DNA of 64,000 nt. It comes from Methylobacterium oryzihabitans (GTDB taxonomy: Bacteria; Pseudomonadota; Alphaproteobacteria; Rhizobiales; Beijerinckiaceae). Both the position numbers and the translations under genes were made by a program. The notes below the pieces were generated by a model. It did no database searches. It saw only the letters and a list, made by a program, of their open reading frames with translations, and was not told where the DNA came from. Location of the stretch: assembly GCF_004004555.2 (NCBI RefSeq), contig NZ_SACP01000018.1, forward strand, positions 54,986 through 118,985, read 5' to 3'. Positions 8,444 through 16,291 of this stretch are shown here, in pieces (the stretch's first letter is position 1; each line of letters begins with the position of its first letter).

Positions 8444-8790
8444 AGAGCCGCGTCGGTCGAAGGGCCGCGTCGGATGGCGATCGTGTCGGACGAAGGCCGC
8501 GTCGGGTGAGCCGGACGGCTGGGGCGGCGGCCGCTTAACGGTTCTCTAGGGTCTCACAGGCAGCTTGTGCGGAACAGGGCGACGACGCCGCCCACGGCAC
8601 GGGACACCGCCGCCTCCGTTCGGGGCGGAGGCGTCCCCGCCGGGACGGCGACGGCAACCTTGAACAACGCACAGTGGGTTGCCCGCCGTCCGGCGGGCAA
8701 AGGCATGATGCCGCTCCGCTGCCCCGGTGTGAGCCCGGATGTCCTCTCGAAGACCCATCCCAAGCCAATCGGCGCGCAAGGGGACGTATC
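8444..8790 (+). promoter_or_regulatory. Flagellin upstream/leader region with two strong hairpins
   Basis: Two perfect hairpins precede the flagellin start. One has arms CGCCTCCG (8611-8618) and CGGAGGCG (8626-8633). The other has arms TTGCCCGCCG (8679-8688) and CGGCGGGCAA (8691-8700). If transcription starts upstream of them, they would form a structured 5' untranslated region, a place where FlbT-type control of flagellin mRNA is known in alphaproteobacteria. The promoter itself was not identified. Confidence 0.45.
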
Positions 8791-9840
8791 GTGACGAGCA
8801 TCCTGACGAACAACTCGGCCATCATCGCGCTGCAGACGCTCAGCTCGATCAACAAGGACCTCGATACCACCAGCAACCGGATCTCGACCGGCCAGCGCAT
8901 CTCGTCGGCCGCCGACGGCGCCGCCTACTGGTCGATCGCCCAGACCCTGCGGTCGGACAACGGCTCGCTGTCGGCGGTCACCGACGCGATGCGGCTCGAC
9001 GCCAACTCGGTCAAGGCCGCGGCCGGCGGCGTGAACCAGGTCACCGAGAACCTCACCACGATCAAGAACAAGCTCATCAACGCGATCTCGACCAACGTCG
9101 ATCGGGCGACGACCCAGAACGAGATCAACGACCTGCTCAAGGGCATCAAGACCACCGCCGACAACACCGTGATGAACGGGTCGAACTGGCTGTCGGTCAA
9201 CTCCGGCGCCGCAGGCTTTTCGGATCAGGTCGGCCTCGTGTCGGCGTTCTCGCGCAACAACGGCACGGTGACGGTCAGCACCTCGAAGCTCGATACCGGC
9301 TCGTTCATCATCTACGATTCCAACGCCTCGGGCACCTCGAACACCACCCTGACCACCGCCTTCACGGCGATCGCCGCCTCATCCACGGTCGCCGGCGCCG
9401 AAGGGGCCACCGTTGCGGTGAGCGGCACCGCGGCCGACAAGAAGGGCTTCCTCGACACCAAGTACGTCATCACGCCCGGCGCCGCCGGAGCCACGGCGGT
9501 CGTCCAGTCGATCAAGGACTTCAACATCTCGGCCCTCGGCAAGGGCGACGCGGACAAGGCCCAGATCCAGGCCTACATCAAGGTCATCGACGCCACGATC
9601 CTGAAGCTGCAGTCGGGCTCGTCGAGCCTCGGCTCGACCTCGACCCTGATCGCCTCGCAGCAGGACTTCACCAAGAAGCTATCGGACATCAACACCAGCT
9701 CGATCGGCGCCCTGGTCGACGCCGACATGGAGGAGGAGTCGACGAAGCTGAAGGCGCTGCAGACGCAGCAGCAGCTCGGCATCCAGTCGCTCAGCATCTC
9801 CAACTCGGCGGCGCAGAACATCCTGTCGCTGTTCCGGTAG
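8791..9840 (+). CDS. Flagellin
   Basis: This is the structural subunit of the flagellar filament, 349 residues. The conserved N-terminal D0/D1 region starts TSILTNNSAIIALQTL and continues RISTGQRISSAADGAAYW. The conserved C-terminus ends QSLSISNSAAQNILSLFR. Between them is a short, Ser/Thr/Ala-rich variable domain (about residues 150-250), a plausible glycosylation target. The GTG start at 8791 follows AAGGGGA; the in-frame upstream extension is not flagellin-like. No flaF or flbT is adjacent. A hairpin terminator follows. Confidence 0.95.
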   Translation: MTSILTNNSAIIALQTLSSINKDLDTTSNRISTGQRISSAADGAAYWSIAQTLRSDNGSLSAVTDAMRLDANSVKAAAGGVNQVTENLTTIKNKLINAISTNVDRATTQNEINDLLKGIKTTADNTVMNGSNWLSVNSGAAGFSDQVGLVSAFSRNNGTVTVSTSKLDTGSFIIYDSNASGTSNTTLTTAFTAIAASSTVAGAEGATVAVSGTAADKKGFLDTKYVITPGAAGATAVVQSIKDFNISALGKGDADKAQIQAYIKVIDATILKLQSGSSSLGSTSTLIASQQDFTKKLSDINTSSIGALVDADMEEESTKLKALQTQQQLGIQSLSISNSAAQNILSLFR

Positions 9841-9865
9841 GCGTCGGGCTCCAGCCCGTCGTCGG

Positions 9866-9897
9866 CGGCCGCGCTCCCCCCCGGGGCGCGGCCGTTT
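9866..9897 (+). terminator. Probable Rho-independent terminator of the flagellin gene
   Basis: The arms CGGCCGCGC (9866-9874) and GCGCGGCCG (9886-9894) form a 9-bp perfect stem and are followed by TTT. The position 25 bp past the flagellin stop fits, although the T-run is short. Confidence 0.6.
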
Positions 9898-10041
9898 CCC
9901 GTTGGAGGGGGATCCGGCCCCGCCGGCACCGGCCCCGCCGGCACAAGGGTGACGGGGCGACCGGGGCAGAGTATACCGGCCGGCGCGGTCAGGGCAGCCG
10001 CGCTCTCCGGCCATGGACCTCGCCCCCGAACCGTTCCTGCG

Positions 10042-10644
10042 ATGCCGTTTTCCGTTCTCGATCTCGTTGTTCTGGGCGTGGTGGTCATCTCCGCGCTGCT
10101 CGCGGCGGTGCGCGGGTTCACCCGCGAGGTGCTGGCCATCGTCGCCTGGGTGGCGGCGGCCGTCGTCGCCTACACGCTCCACCCGCTGCTGCTGCCGACG
10201 ATCAAGCAGCACGTCTCCAGCGACACCGTCGCGCTGGTCGCGTCGATCGCCGCGATCTTCCTCGTGACGCTGCTGGTGGTGTCGATCATCACGGTGAAGA
10301 TCTCCGACCTGATCCTCGACTCGCGCATCGGCGCCGTCGACCGCAGCCTCGGCCTCGCCTTCGGGGCGGCGCGCGGCTTCCTGATCTGCGTCATCGGCTG
10401 GGTGTTCCTGTCCTGGCTCGTCCAGGGCAAGGTGCCGGACTGGGCCCAGCAGGCCCGCAGCCGCGAGGTCCTGGAGACCAGCGGCCAGCGCCTCGTCGCG
10501 ATGCTGCCCGACAACCCCGAGGGCCTGCTCAAGCAGTTCCGCAAGCCCAAGCCCGACGGCGATCCCGGCACCGACGTCCCGGCCGAGGGCGACGCGCCGC
10601 CCCAGCGGCGCACCGATGCGGGCACGACCCCGGCCCGTCGCTGA
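10042..10644 (+). CDS. cvpA: CvpA family membrane protein
   Basis: The 200-residue protein has four hydrophobic segments in its first ~140 residues, beginning VLDLVVLGVVVISALLAAVRG. The typical RGFTREVLAIVAWV loop is present, along with a polar Pro-rich tail. It belongs to the colicin V production (CvpA) family, inner-membrane proteins needed for envelope integrity and, in enterobacteria, for colicin V export. Its place directly before purF on the same strand is the classic cvpA-purF arrangement. The ATG at 10042 is chosen because the upstream extension is not hydrophobic and lacks family similarity. Confidence 0.88.
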   Translation: MPFSVLDLVVLGVVVISALLAAVRGFTREVLAIVAWVAAAVVAYTLHPLLLPTIKQHVSSDTVALVASIAAIFLVTLLVVSIITVKISDLILDSRIGAVDRSLGLAFGAARGFLICVIGWVFLSWLVQGKVPDWAQQARSREVLETSGQRLVAMLPDNPEGLLKQFRKPKPDGDPGTDVPAEGDAPPQRRTDAGTTPARR

Positions 10645-10915
10645 CGCCCCCGCGGGCCCGGCGCCCGGCGCAGGGGTCCCCGGCGCCGGCGCGGTGTTCC
10701 TCGCCTTGGCGCCGCCCCATCTGACGATTACATGACGGCCGAAGGGAACGGGCCGCCCCGGGACGAAAACCGGCGGCACAACGCGCCCTCGTGGGTCGGG
10801 AACGATGTCTCGGGTTGGGTCGTGGCCCGCCTGTGCGGGCGGGGTCCCGCGCGAGCGGGTGGGATTTCGGACACCGGAGGCTGCCGGGGTGACCGGCCGC
10901 AAAGGGCTTCTCATC

Positions 10916-12424
10916 ATGGCAGCACGCAGCGAAACCGGCCGGGCGGGGTCGGGAGCCAGCGACGTCTACGAGGTCGACTGGCGCGAGGAACTCGACGGCG
11001 ACCGCCTGCGCGAGGAATGCGGCATCTTCGGCATCCACAACCACCCGGATGCCGCCGCGATCGTGGCGCTCGGCCTGCACGCGCTCCAGCACCGCGGCCA
11101 GGAGGCGGCCGGCATCGTCTCGTTCGACGGCCGGGTGTTCCACTCCGAGCGCCGGATGGGCCTCGTCGGCGACTCGTTCTCCGACCTGGCGACGATCGAG
11201 CGGCTCAAGGGCCGGGCCGCGATCGGCCACGTGCGCTACTCGACCACCGGCGAGACCATCCTGCGCAACGTGCAGCCGCTCTTCGCCGAGCTCGAATCCG
11301 GCGGCCTCGCGGTGGCGCATAACGGCAACCTCACCAACGGCCTGCTGCTGCGCCGCCAGCTCGTGCGCGACGGCGCGATCTGCCAGTCGACCTCCGACAC
11401 CGAGGCGATCCTCCACCTCGTCGCCCGCTCGCGCCACGTCCGCATGGTCGACCGCCTGATGGACGCGCTCCGCCAGATCGAGGGCGGCTACGCCCTGGTG
11501 ATGCTGACCAACAAGAAGCTCATCGGCGCCCGCGATCCCCTCGGCATCCGCCCGCTGGTGCTCGGCGAGCTCGACGGCCGCTACATCCTCGCCTCCGAGA
11601 GCTGCGCCCTCGACATCATCGGCGCCCGCTTCGTGCGCGACATCGACAACGGCGAGATGGTGGTGATCTCGGACGACGGGGTCGAGTCGATCCGCTTCGC
11701 CAAGGCGCAGCCGATGCGCCCGTGCATCTTCGAGTACATCTACTTCGCCCGCCCCGACTCGGTGGTGAACGGCAAGAACGTCTACGCGGTGCGCAAGAGC
11801 ATCGGCGTGGAACTCGCCAAGGAGGCGCCGGCGGGGGCCGACATCGTGGTCCCGGTGCCGGATTCCGGCGTGCCGGCGGCTTTGGGCTTCGCACAGGAGG
11901 CGGGCCTGCCGTTCGAGATGGGAATCATCCGCAACCACTATGTCGGGCGCACCTTCATCCAGCCGACCCAGTCGGTGCGCGAGCTCGGCGTGCGGATGAA
12001 GCACTCGGCCAACCGCGCGGCGATCGAGGGCAAGCGCATCGTGCTCGTCGACGACAGCCTCGTGCGCGGCACGACCTCGATGAAGATCGTCCGGATGATG
12101 CGCGAGGCCGGCGCCCGCGAGGTGCATTTCCGCATCGCCTCGCCGCCGATCACCCATCCCGACTTCTACGGCATCGACACGCCGGAGAAAGAGAAGCTGC
12201 TCGCCGCCACCCACGACCTCGAGGGGATGCGGCGGGTGATCGGCGCCGACTCGCTCGCCTTCCTGTCGATCGGGGGGCTGTACCGGGCGATGGGCGAGGA
12301 GAGCCGCAACGCCGCCAGCCCGCAATTCACCGACCACTGCTTCACCGGGGACTACCCGACGCCGCTGACCGATCTCGCGATCGCCTCGCCGCGGCAGATG
12401 GCGATCCTCGCCGAGGCCGATTGA
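10916..12424 (+). CDS. purF: Amidophosphoribosyltransferase
   Basis: PurF catalyses the first committed step of purine synthesis, making phosphoribosylamine from PRPP and glutamine. The protein has 502 residues. The N-terminal nucleophile cysteine is Cys35 in EECGIFGI, so a 34-residue propeptide should be removed, as in Bacillus-type PurF. The glutaminase region shows QHRGQEAAGI and HNGNLTNG, and the phosphoribosyltransferase PRPP loop is IVLVDDSLVRGTTS. The ATG at 10916 follows AAAGGG; alternatives further upstream would lengthen the propeptide. An SDR gene begins 7 bp after the stop, so the two are probably co-transcribed. Confidence 0.96.
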   Translation: MAARSETGRAGSGASDVYEVDWREELDGDRLREECGIFGIHNHPDAAAIVALGLHALQHRGQEAAGIVSFDGRVFHSERRMGLVGDSFSDLATIERLKGRAAIGHVRYSTTGETILRNVQPLFAELESGGLAVAHNGNLTNGLLLRRQLVRDGAICQSTSDTEAILHLVARSRHVRMVDRLMDALRQIEGGYALVMLTNKKLIGARDPLGIRPLVLGELDGRYILASESCALDIIGARFVRDIDNGEMVVISDDGVESIRFAKAQPMRPCIFEYIYFARPDSVVNGKNVYAVRKSIGVELAKEAPAGADIVVPVPDSGVPAALGFAQEAGLPFEMGIIRNHYVGRTFIQPTQSVRELGVRMKHSANRAAIEGKRIVLVDDSLVRGTTSMKIVRMMREAGAREVHFRIASPPITHPDFYGIDTPEKEKLLAATHDLEGMRRVIGADSLAFLSIGGLYRAMGEESRNAASPQFTDHCFTGDYPTPLTDLAIASPRQMAILAEAD

Positions 12425-12431
12425 GCGTCCG

Positions 12432-13175
12432 ATGACCGACCAGACCCTCGCCGGCCGCATCGCGGTCGTCACCGGCGCCTCGCGCGGCATCGGCCGCGCC
12501 GCCGCCCTCGCCCTGGCGGCGGCCGGCGCGCACGTCGTCGCCCTCGCCCGCACCCAGGGCGCCCTGGAGGAACTCGACGACGAGATCCGCGGCGCCGGCG
12601 GCTCGGCGACGCTGGTCCCGCTCGATCTCAGGGACTTCGACGCCATCGACCGTCTCGGCGCGGCGCTGCACGAGCGCTGGGGCCGGCTCGACGTGCTGGT
12701 CGGCAATGCCGGGGTGCTCGGCGCCCTGATGCCGCTCGCCCATGTCGACCCGAAGACCTGGGCGAGCGCCCTCGACGTCAACGTCACGGCGAACTGGCGC
12801 CTGATCCGCTCCCTCGACCCGCTGCTGCGCCGCTCGGACGCCGGGCGGGCGATCTTCGTCACCTCCGGGGCGGCGAGTGCCTGCAAGGCGTATTGGGGCC
12901 CCTACGCGGTGACCAAGGCGGCGCTCGAGGCGCTGGTGCGCACCTACGCCGCCGAGACCGCGACGACGCCGGTCCGCGCGATGCTGGTGAGCCCCGGTCC
13001 GCTGCGCACCAAGATGCGCCAGGCGGCGATGCCGGGCGAGGATCCCGAGACCCTGCGCACCCCGGAGGATCTGGCACCGCATTTCGTGCGCCTCGCCTCG
13101 CCGGACTGGAGCGAGAGCGGGCTGATCTACGACTTCGTCGGCGACCGGCTGCTCACCCCGCGCAAGCCGGATTGA
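12432..13175 (+). CDS. Short-chain dehydrogenase/reductase
   Basis: This is a classical SDR of 247 residues. The NAD(P)-binding motif TGASRGIG is near residues 15-22 and VGNAGVLG lies further on. The catalytic residues are in FVTSGAASACKAYWGPYAVTK, where the YxxxK pair is Tyr-AVT-Lys. The substrate is unknown; members in this position downstream of purF are usually annotated only as SDR oxidoreductases. It lies 7 bp from purF and 28 bp from the DHFR-like gene, which suggests one transcript. Confidence 0.9.
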   Translation: MTDQTLAGRIAVVTGASRGIGRAAALALAAAGAHVVALARTQGALEELDDEIRGAGGSATLVPLDLRDFDAIDRLGAALHERWGRLDVLVGNAGVLGALMPLAHVDPKTWASALDVNVTANWRLIRSLDPLLRRSDAGRAIFVTSGAASACKAYWGPYAVTKAALEALVRTYAAETATTPVRAMLVSPGPLRTKMRQAAMPGEDPETLRTPEDLAPHFVRLASPDWSESGLIYDFVGDRLLTPRKPD

Positions 13176-13203
13176 GGGCGGCGCGGCCCGCGGGAGAACC
13201 GGG

Positions 13204-13608
13204 ATGATCGACGTGCGGGCGATGTGCGCCATCGGGCAGCGGGGCCAGCTCGGGCTTCACGGCCGCCTGCCCTGGGAGGGCAACACCGACCCGCTCTACG
13301 TCGAGGACGTGACGCGGTTCTTCGCCGAGACGCAGGGGCACGTCCTGATCGCCGGCCCGAAGACCATCGAGGCGGTGCCGGACTTCGCCTACCGGGACCG
13401 CACGATCGACGTGATCCGCTCGCACGAGGACCCGCGGGCGGTGCTGGCGCGCTATCCCGGCCGGCGGATCTTCGTCGGCGGCGGGATCGCGGTCTGGAAC
13501 GTCTACGCGCCGTTCATCCAGAACTGGGACATCACCCGCCTGCCCTACGACGGCGAGGCCGACCGCTGGTTCGACCCGGTCTGGCTCGTCGGCCGCGGCC
13601 GCGATTGA
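13204..13608 (+). CDS. Short dihydrofolate reductase-like protein
   Basis: The 134-residue protein has the order of motifs found in dihydrofolate reductase: an N-terminal strand with LHGRLPWEGN (Met20-loop region), EDVTRFFAET (position of the catalytic acid), AGPKTIEAVP (the GxxT helix) and RRIFVGGGIAVWNVY (NADPH-binding GG). It is about 25 residues shorter than a normal bacterial FolA (~160) and lacks the usual last strand. It could be a functional compact DHFR reducing dihydrofolate, or a related reductase. The ATG at 13204 is preceded by GGGAGAACCGGG. It follows the SDR gene. Confidence 0.7.
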   Translation: MIDVRAMCAIGQRGQLGLHGRLPWEGNTDPLYVEDVTRFFAETQGHVLIAGPKTIEAVPDFAYRDRTIDVIRSHEDPRAVLARYPGRRIFVGGGIAVWNVYAPFIQNWDITRLPYDGEADRWFDPVWLVGRGRD

Positions 13609-13683
13609 CCGCTTGACCCGCCCGTGCGGTCCCCTCACGTTGCGTCGCCTCGATCGCGGGGCGACCGGAGGGGAGTGCAGGCG

Positions 13684-13857
13684 ATGAGCAGCGACACCAC
13701 CGACCGCTTCAGGCGCGCGCCGCGGCGCAAGTCCGAGCGCGGCCGCACCGTCACGGTCTCGGCCGAGACGAAGGCCGCCTACGAGGCGATCCTGCGCGAG
13801 AAGGAGGAGCGCGAGGCCTACGCCCGCAACCTCCCGGCCGACCCGAAGCCCAAGTGA
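13684..13857 (+). CDS. Conserved small basic protein of unknown function
   Basis: The ATG at 13684 follows GGAGGGGAG and gives 57 residues. The N-terminal half is basic (FRRAPRRKSERGRTVTV) and is followed by a highly charged helix (ETKAAYEAILREKEEREAY). No known domain was recognised. It ends 3 bp from the convergent der gene. The strong ribosome site and codon usage like its neighbours argue for a real gene. The charged helix could bind nucleic acid or a protein partner; that is inference only. Confidence 0.6.
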   Translation: MSSDTTDRFRRAPRRKSERGRTVTVSAETKAAYEAILREKEEREAYARNLPADPKPK

Positions 13858-13860
13858 TCG

Positions 13861-15207
13861 CTACTCTCCCTTGTCGAACGGGTTCTTCGAGGTGCGCAGG
13901 GACAGCCGGATCGGCACGCCCGGCAGCTCGAACGCTTCGCGCAGGCCGTTGACGAGATAGCGGGTGTAGGATTTCGGCAACGCATCGAGCTGGTTGCCGA
14001 ACAGCGCGAAGTGCGGCGGGCGCGCCTTGACCTGGGTGGCGTAGCGGATCTTGACCCGTCGGCCCGACACCGCCGGCGGCGGGTTGGCCTGCGTCGCCTC
14101 GGACAGCCACTGGTTGATCTTCGCCGTCGAGACCCGGCGGTTCCACGTCTCGTAGGTCGAGACCACCGCCTGCATCAGCCGGTCGATTCCCTCGCCGGCG
14201 AGGCCCGACAGCGGCACGACCGCGGCGCCGCGCACCTGCGGCAGCAGGCGCGTCGCCTTCTCCTTGAGGTCCTTGAGCAGGCCGGGCTGGTCGGCGACGA
14301 GGTCCCACTTGTTGAGACCCATCACCAGGGCGCGGCCCTCCTGCTCGACGAGGTCGACGATGGTGAGGTCCTGCTTCTCGAACGGGATCGTGGCGTCGAG
14401 GAGCACCACCACCACCTCGGCGAAGCGCACCGCCCGCAGCCCGTCGGAGACCGCGAGTTTTTCCAGCTTGTCGTCGATCCGGGCGCGGCGGCGCATCCCG
14501 GCGGTGTCGTGCAGCTTGATCCGGCGCCCGCGCCACTCCCAGTCGAGCGAGATCGAGTCGCGGGTGATGCCGGCCTCCGGCCCGACCAGCAGCCGGTCCT
14601 CGCCGAGCATCCGGTTGATGAGGGTCGACTTGCCGGCATTCGGCCGGCCGACGATCGCGACCTTGAGGGCGCGGCCCTCGGCGTCCTCCCCGTCGTCGTC
14701 GCGCTCGGGCTCCGGCAGCACCTCCGCGAGGGCGTCGTGAAGCTGGCCCATGCCCTCGCCGTGCTCGGCCGAGACCGGGACCGGATCGCCGAGGCCGAGG
14801 CCGAACGCCTCGTAGGCGCCCGACAGCCCGACATTGCCCTCGGCCTTGTTGGCGAGCAGCACCACCGGCTTGTCGGCCCGGCGCACCAGTTCGGCGAAGG
14901 GCTGGTCGGCCGGCAGCAGGCCGGCGCGGGCGTCGATCACGAACAGGACGACGTCGGCCTCGTGGATCGCCGCCTCGGTCTGGGCCCGCATCCGCCCGGC
15001 GAGCGAATCGGCCTCGGCCTCCTCCAGCCCGGCGGTGTCGAGGATCTTGAAGTGCAGGTCGCCGAGGCGGACCTCGCCCTCGCGCCGGTCGCGGGTGACG
15101 CCGGGGCGGTCGTCGACCAGGGCGAGCTTGCGCCCGACGAGGCGGTTGAACAGCGTCGACTTGCCGACGTTCGGACGCCCGACGATCGCGACGGTGGGCA
15201 TCGACAT
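13861..15207 (-). CDS. der: Ribosome-assembly GTPase Der (EngA)
   Basis: Der has two tandem GTPase domains and a C-terminal KH-like domain and acts in 50S subunit maturation. Both G1 loops are visible: GRPNVGKSTLFNRL at the N-terminus and GRPNAGKSTLINRM near residue 190. Other motifs include DTAGLEEAEADSL, NKAEGN, DTAGMRRRARIDDKLEK and GLNKWDL. The KH domain lies in the last ~100 residues. The length of 448 is normal. Upstream on the same strand is a YfgM-like protein. In many proteobacteria a bamB gene lies between the two, but here there is only a short repeat-bearing gap. Confidence 0.96.
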   Translation of the reverse strand: MSMPTVAIVGRPNVGKSTLFNRLVGRKLALVDDRPGVTRDRREGEVRLGDLHFKILDTAGLEEAEADSLAGRMRAQTEAAIHEADVVLFVIDARAGLLPADQPFAELVRRADKPVVLLANKAEGNVGLSGAYEAFGLGLGDPVPVSAEHGEGMGQLHDALAEVLPEPERDDDGEDAEGRALKVAIVGRPNAGKSTLINRMLGEDRLLVGPEAGITRDSISLDWEWRGRRIKLHDTAGMRRRARIDDKLEKLAVSDGLRAVRFAEVVVVLLDATIPFEKQDLTIVDLVEQEGRALVMGLNKWDLVADQPGLLKDLKEKATRLLPQVRGAAVVPLSGLAGEGIDRLMQAVVSTYETWNRRVSTAKINQWLSEATQANPPPAVSGRRVKIRYATQVKARPPHFALFGNQLDALPKSYTRYLVNGLREAFELPGVPIRLSLRTSKNPFDKGE

Positions 15208-15254
15208 GGGAGTGTTACCTGTCTCGAAAGGATCTGAAGGACTTGGCGAAATCT

Positions 15255-15276
15255 CCCTCTCCCGAGTGGGAGAGGG
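15255..15276. repeat. Small GC-rich inverted repeat between der and the YfgM-like gene
   Basis: The arms CCCTCTCCC (15255-15263) and GGGAGAGGG (15268-15276) enclose GAGT. It resembles the arm sequence of the larger GC-rich elements at 23114 and 31678. There is no T-run, so it is not called a terminator. Confidence 0.6.
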
Positions 15277-15348
15277 GATCCCGCGCTATAAAATTCAACC
15301 CTGGAATCAACGATTTGAAACCATCGCCCACCGAGCCGCGGCGGCTCC

Positions 15349-16071
15349 TCACCGCGTCGTCGCCTCCGGCACCGGCGGCGGCGGGGCGGCCGGAGCGGCG
15401 GGCGCGGCGTCGGTGACCTGGACCGGACCGCCGGCCACCAGCGCGACGTAGACCTCGAGGCGCTGGCGCAGGCCCGGCGGCGTCTCGCGGTCGGTGGTGA
15501 TCTGCTCGAACCACGAGCCGGCCTTGTCGTAGTCGCCCTTGCGCAGGGCCGCGAGCCCGAGCATCTCGCGGGCGGTGTGGCGGAAGGCGCTCGTCGGGGC
15601 GGCGAGGCTCTGAAGGGTGTTCAGGGTCTCGGGCTCGTCCTTGTCGAGGCGCAGCAGCGCGGCGCGCAGGCGCGCGAGGTCGCGCAGGCCGTGGCCGACC
15701 GAGGCGTCGTCGGCGATCGCCGCGTAGGCCCTGGCGCCGGCCTCCGGGTCGGCCTTGCCGGCCTCCGCCGCCGCGCGCAGGCGGGCGAGCAGGCGATAGC
15801 CGCCCGGCGATTCGGCGGCGACCGCCGCGAACGCCTTCTCGGCCGCCTCGGGCGTCGCGCCCTTGGAGGCGCGCACCACCTCGTCGAACTTCTGCCCCGC
15901 CGCCTCGGCCTGGACCGTCTGCTGGTGCTGCCAGTAGCGCCAGCCGCCGACCGCGACCACGACCAGCACCGCGAGGCCGATGAAGACGCCGCTGTAGCGC
16001 TGCCAGATCTGCGCCACGCGGTCACGACGGTAGTCCTCGTTGACCTCGCGGATGAACTCGTCTTCCTTCAT
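15349..16071 (-). CDS. YfgM-like membrane-anchored tetratricopeptide protein
   Basis: The protein has 240 residues. The cytoplasmic N-terminus begins MKEDEFIREVNEDYRRDRV, typical of the YfgM/DUF2133 family, and is followed by one membrane anchor (residues ~26-45, YSGVFIGLAVLVVVAVGGW). An Ala-rich helical periplasmic part with TPR-like repeats follows, and the tail is Pro/Ala-rich. In E. coli YfgM is a chaperone-associated partner of the Sec translocon. The ATG at 16071 was chosen over the far upstream start because the family begins MK(E/D)DEF. It is divergent from the oxidoreductase gene at 16292 and lies upstream of der. Confidence 0.82.
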   Translation of the reverse strand: MKEDEFIREVNEDYRRDRVAQIWQRYSGVFIGLAVLVVVAVGGWRYWQHQQTVQAEAAGQKFDEVVRASKGATPEAAEKAFAAVAAESPGGYRLLARLRAAAEAGKADPEAGARAYAAIADDASVGHGLRDLARLRAALLRLDKDEPETLNTLQSLAAPTSAFRHTAREMLGLAALRKGDYDKAGSWFEQITTDRETPPGLRQRLEVYVALVAGGPVQVTDAAPAAPAAPPPPVPEATTR

Positions 16072-16291
16072 CGACCCTGAACTCGCCGCCTCGCGTCGCG
16101 CCGCGCAACAAAGGCGGTCGCCTAGCACAGTCGCGGGATGTTGGCGAGGCGAGCGTCCCCACTCCAGCTTGCAACCGTTCCAACCCGCGTTGACGCCCCC
16201 CGGCAGAAATGTCAGCATTCCTGACATATCGGGCGCGATCCACGAGGGCCGGACCAACCGGCCGCGACGCGCCGCACGGAGGAACGCACGG

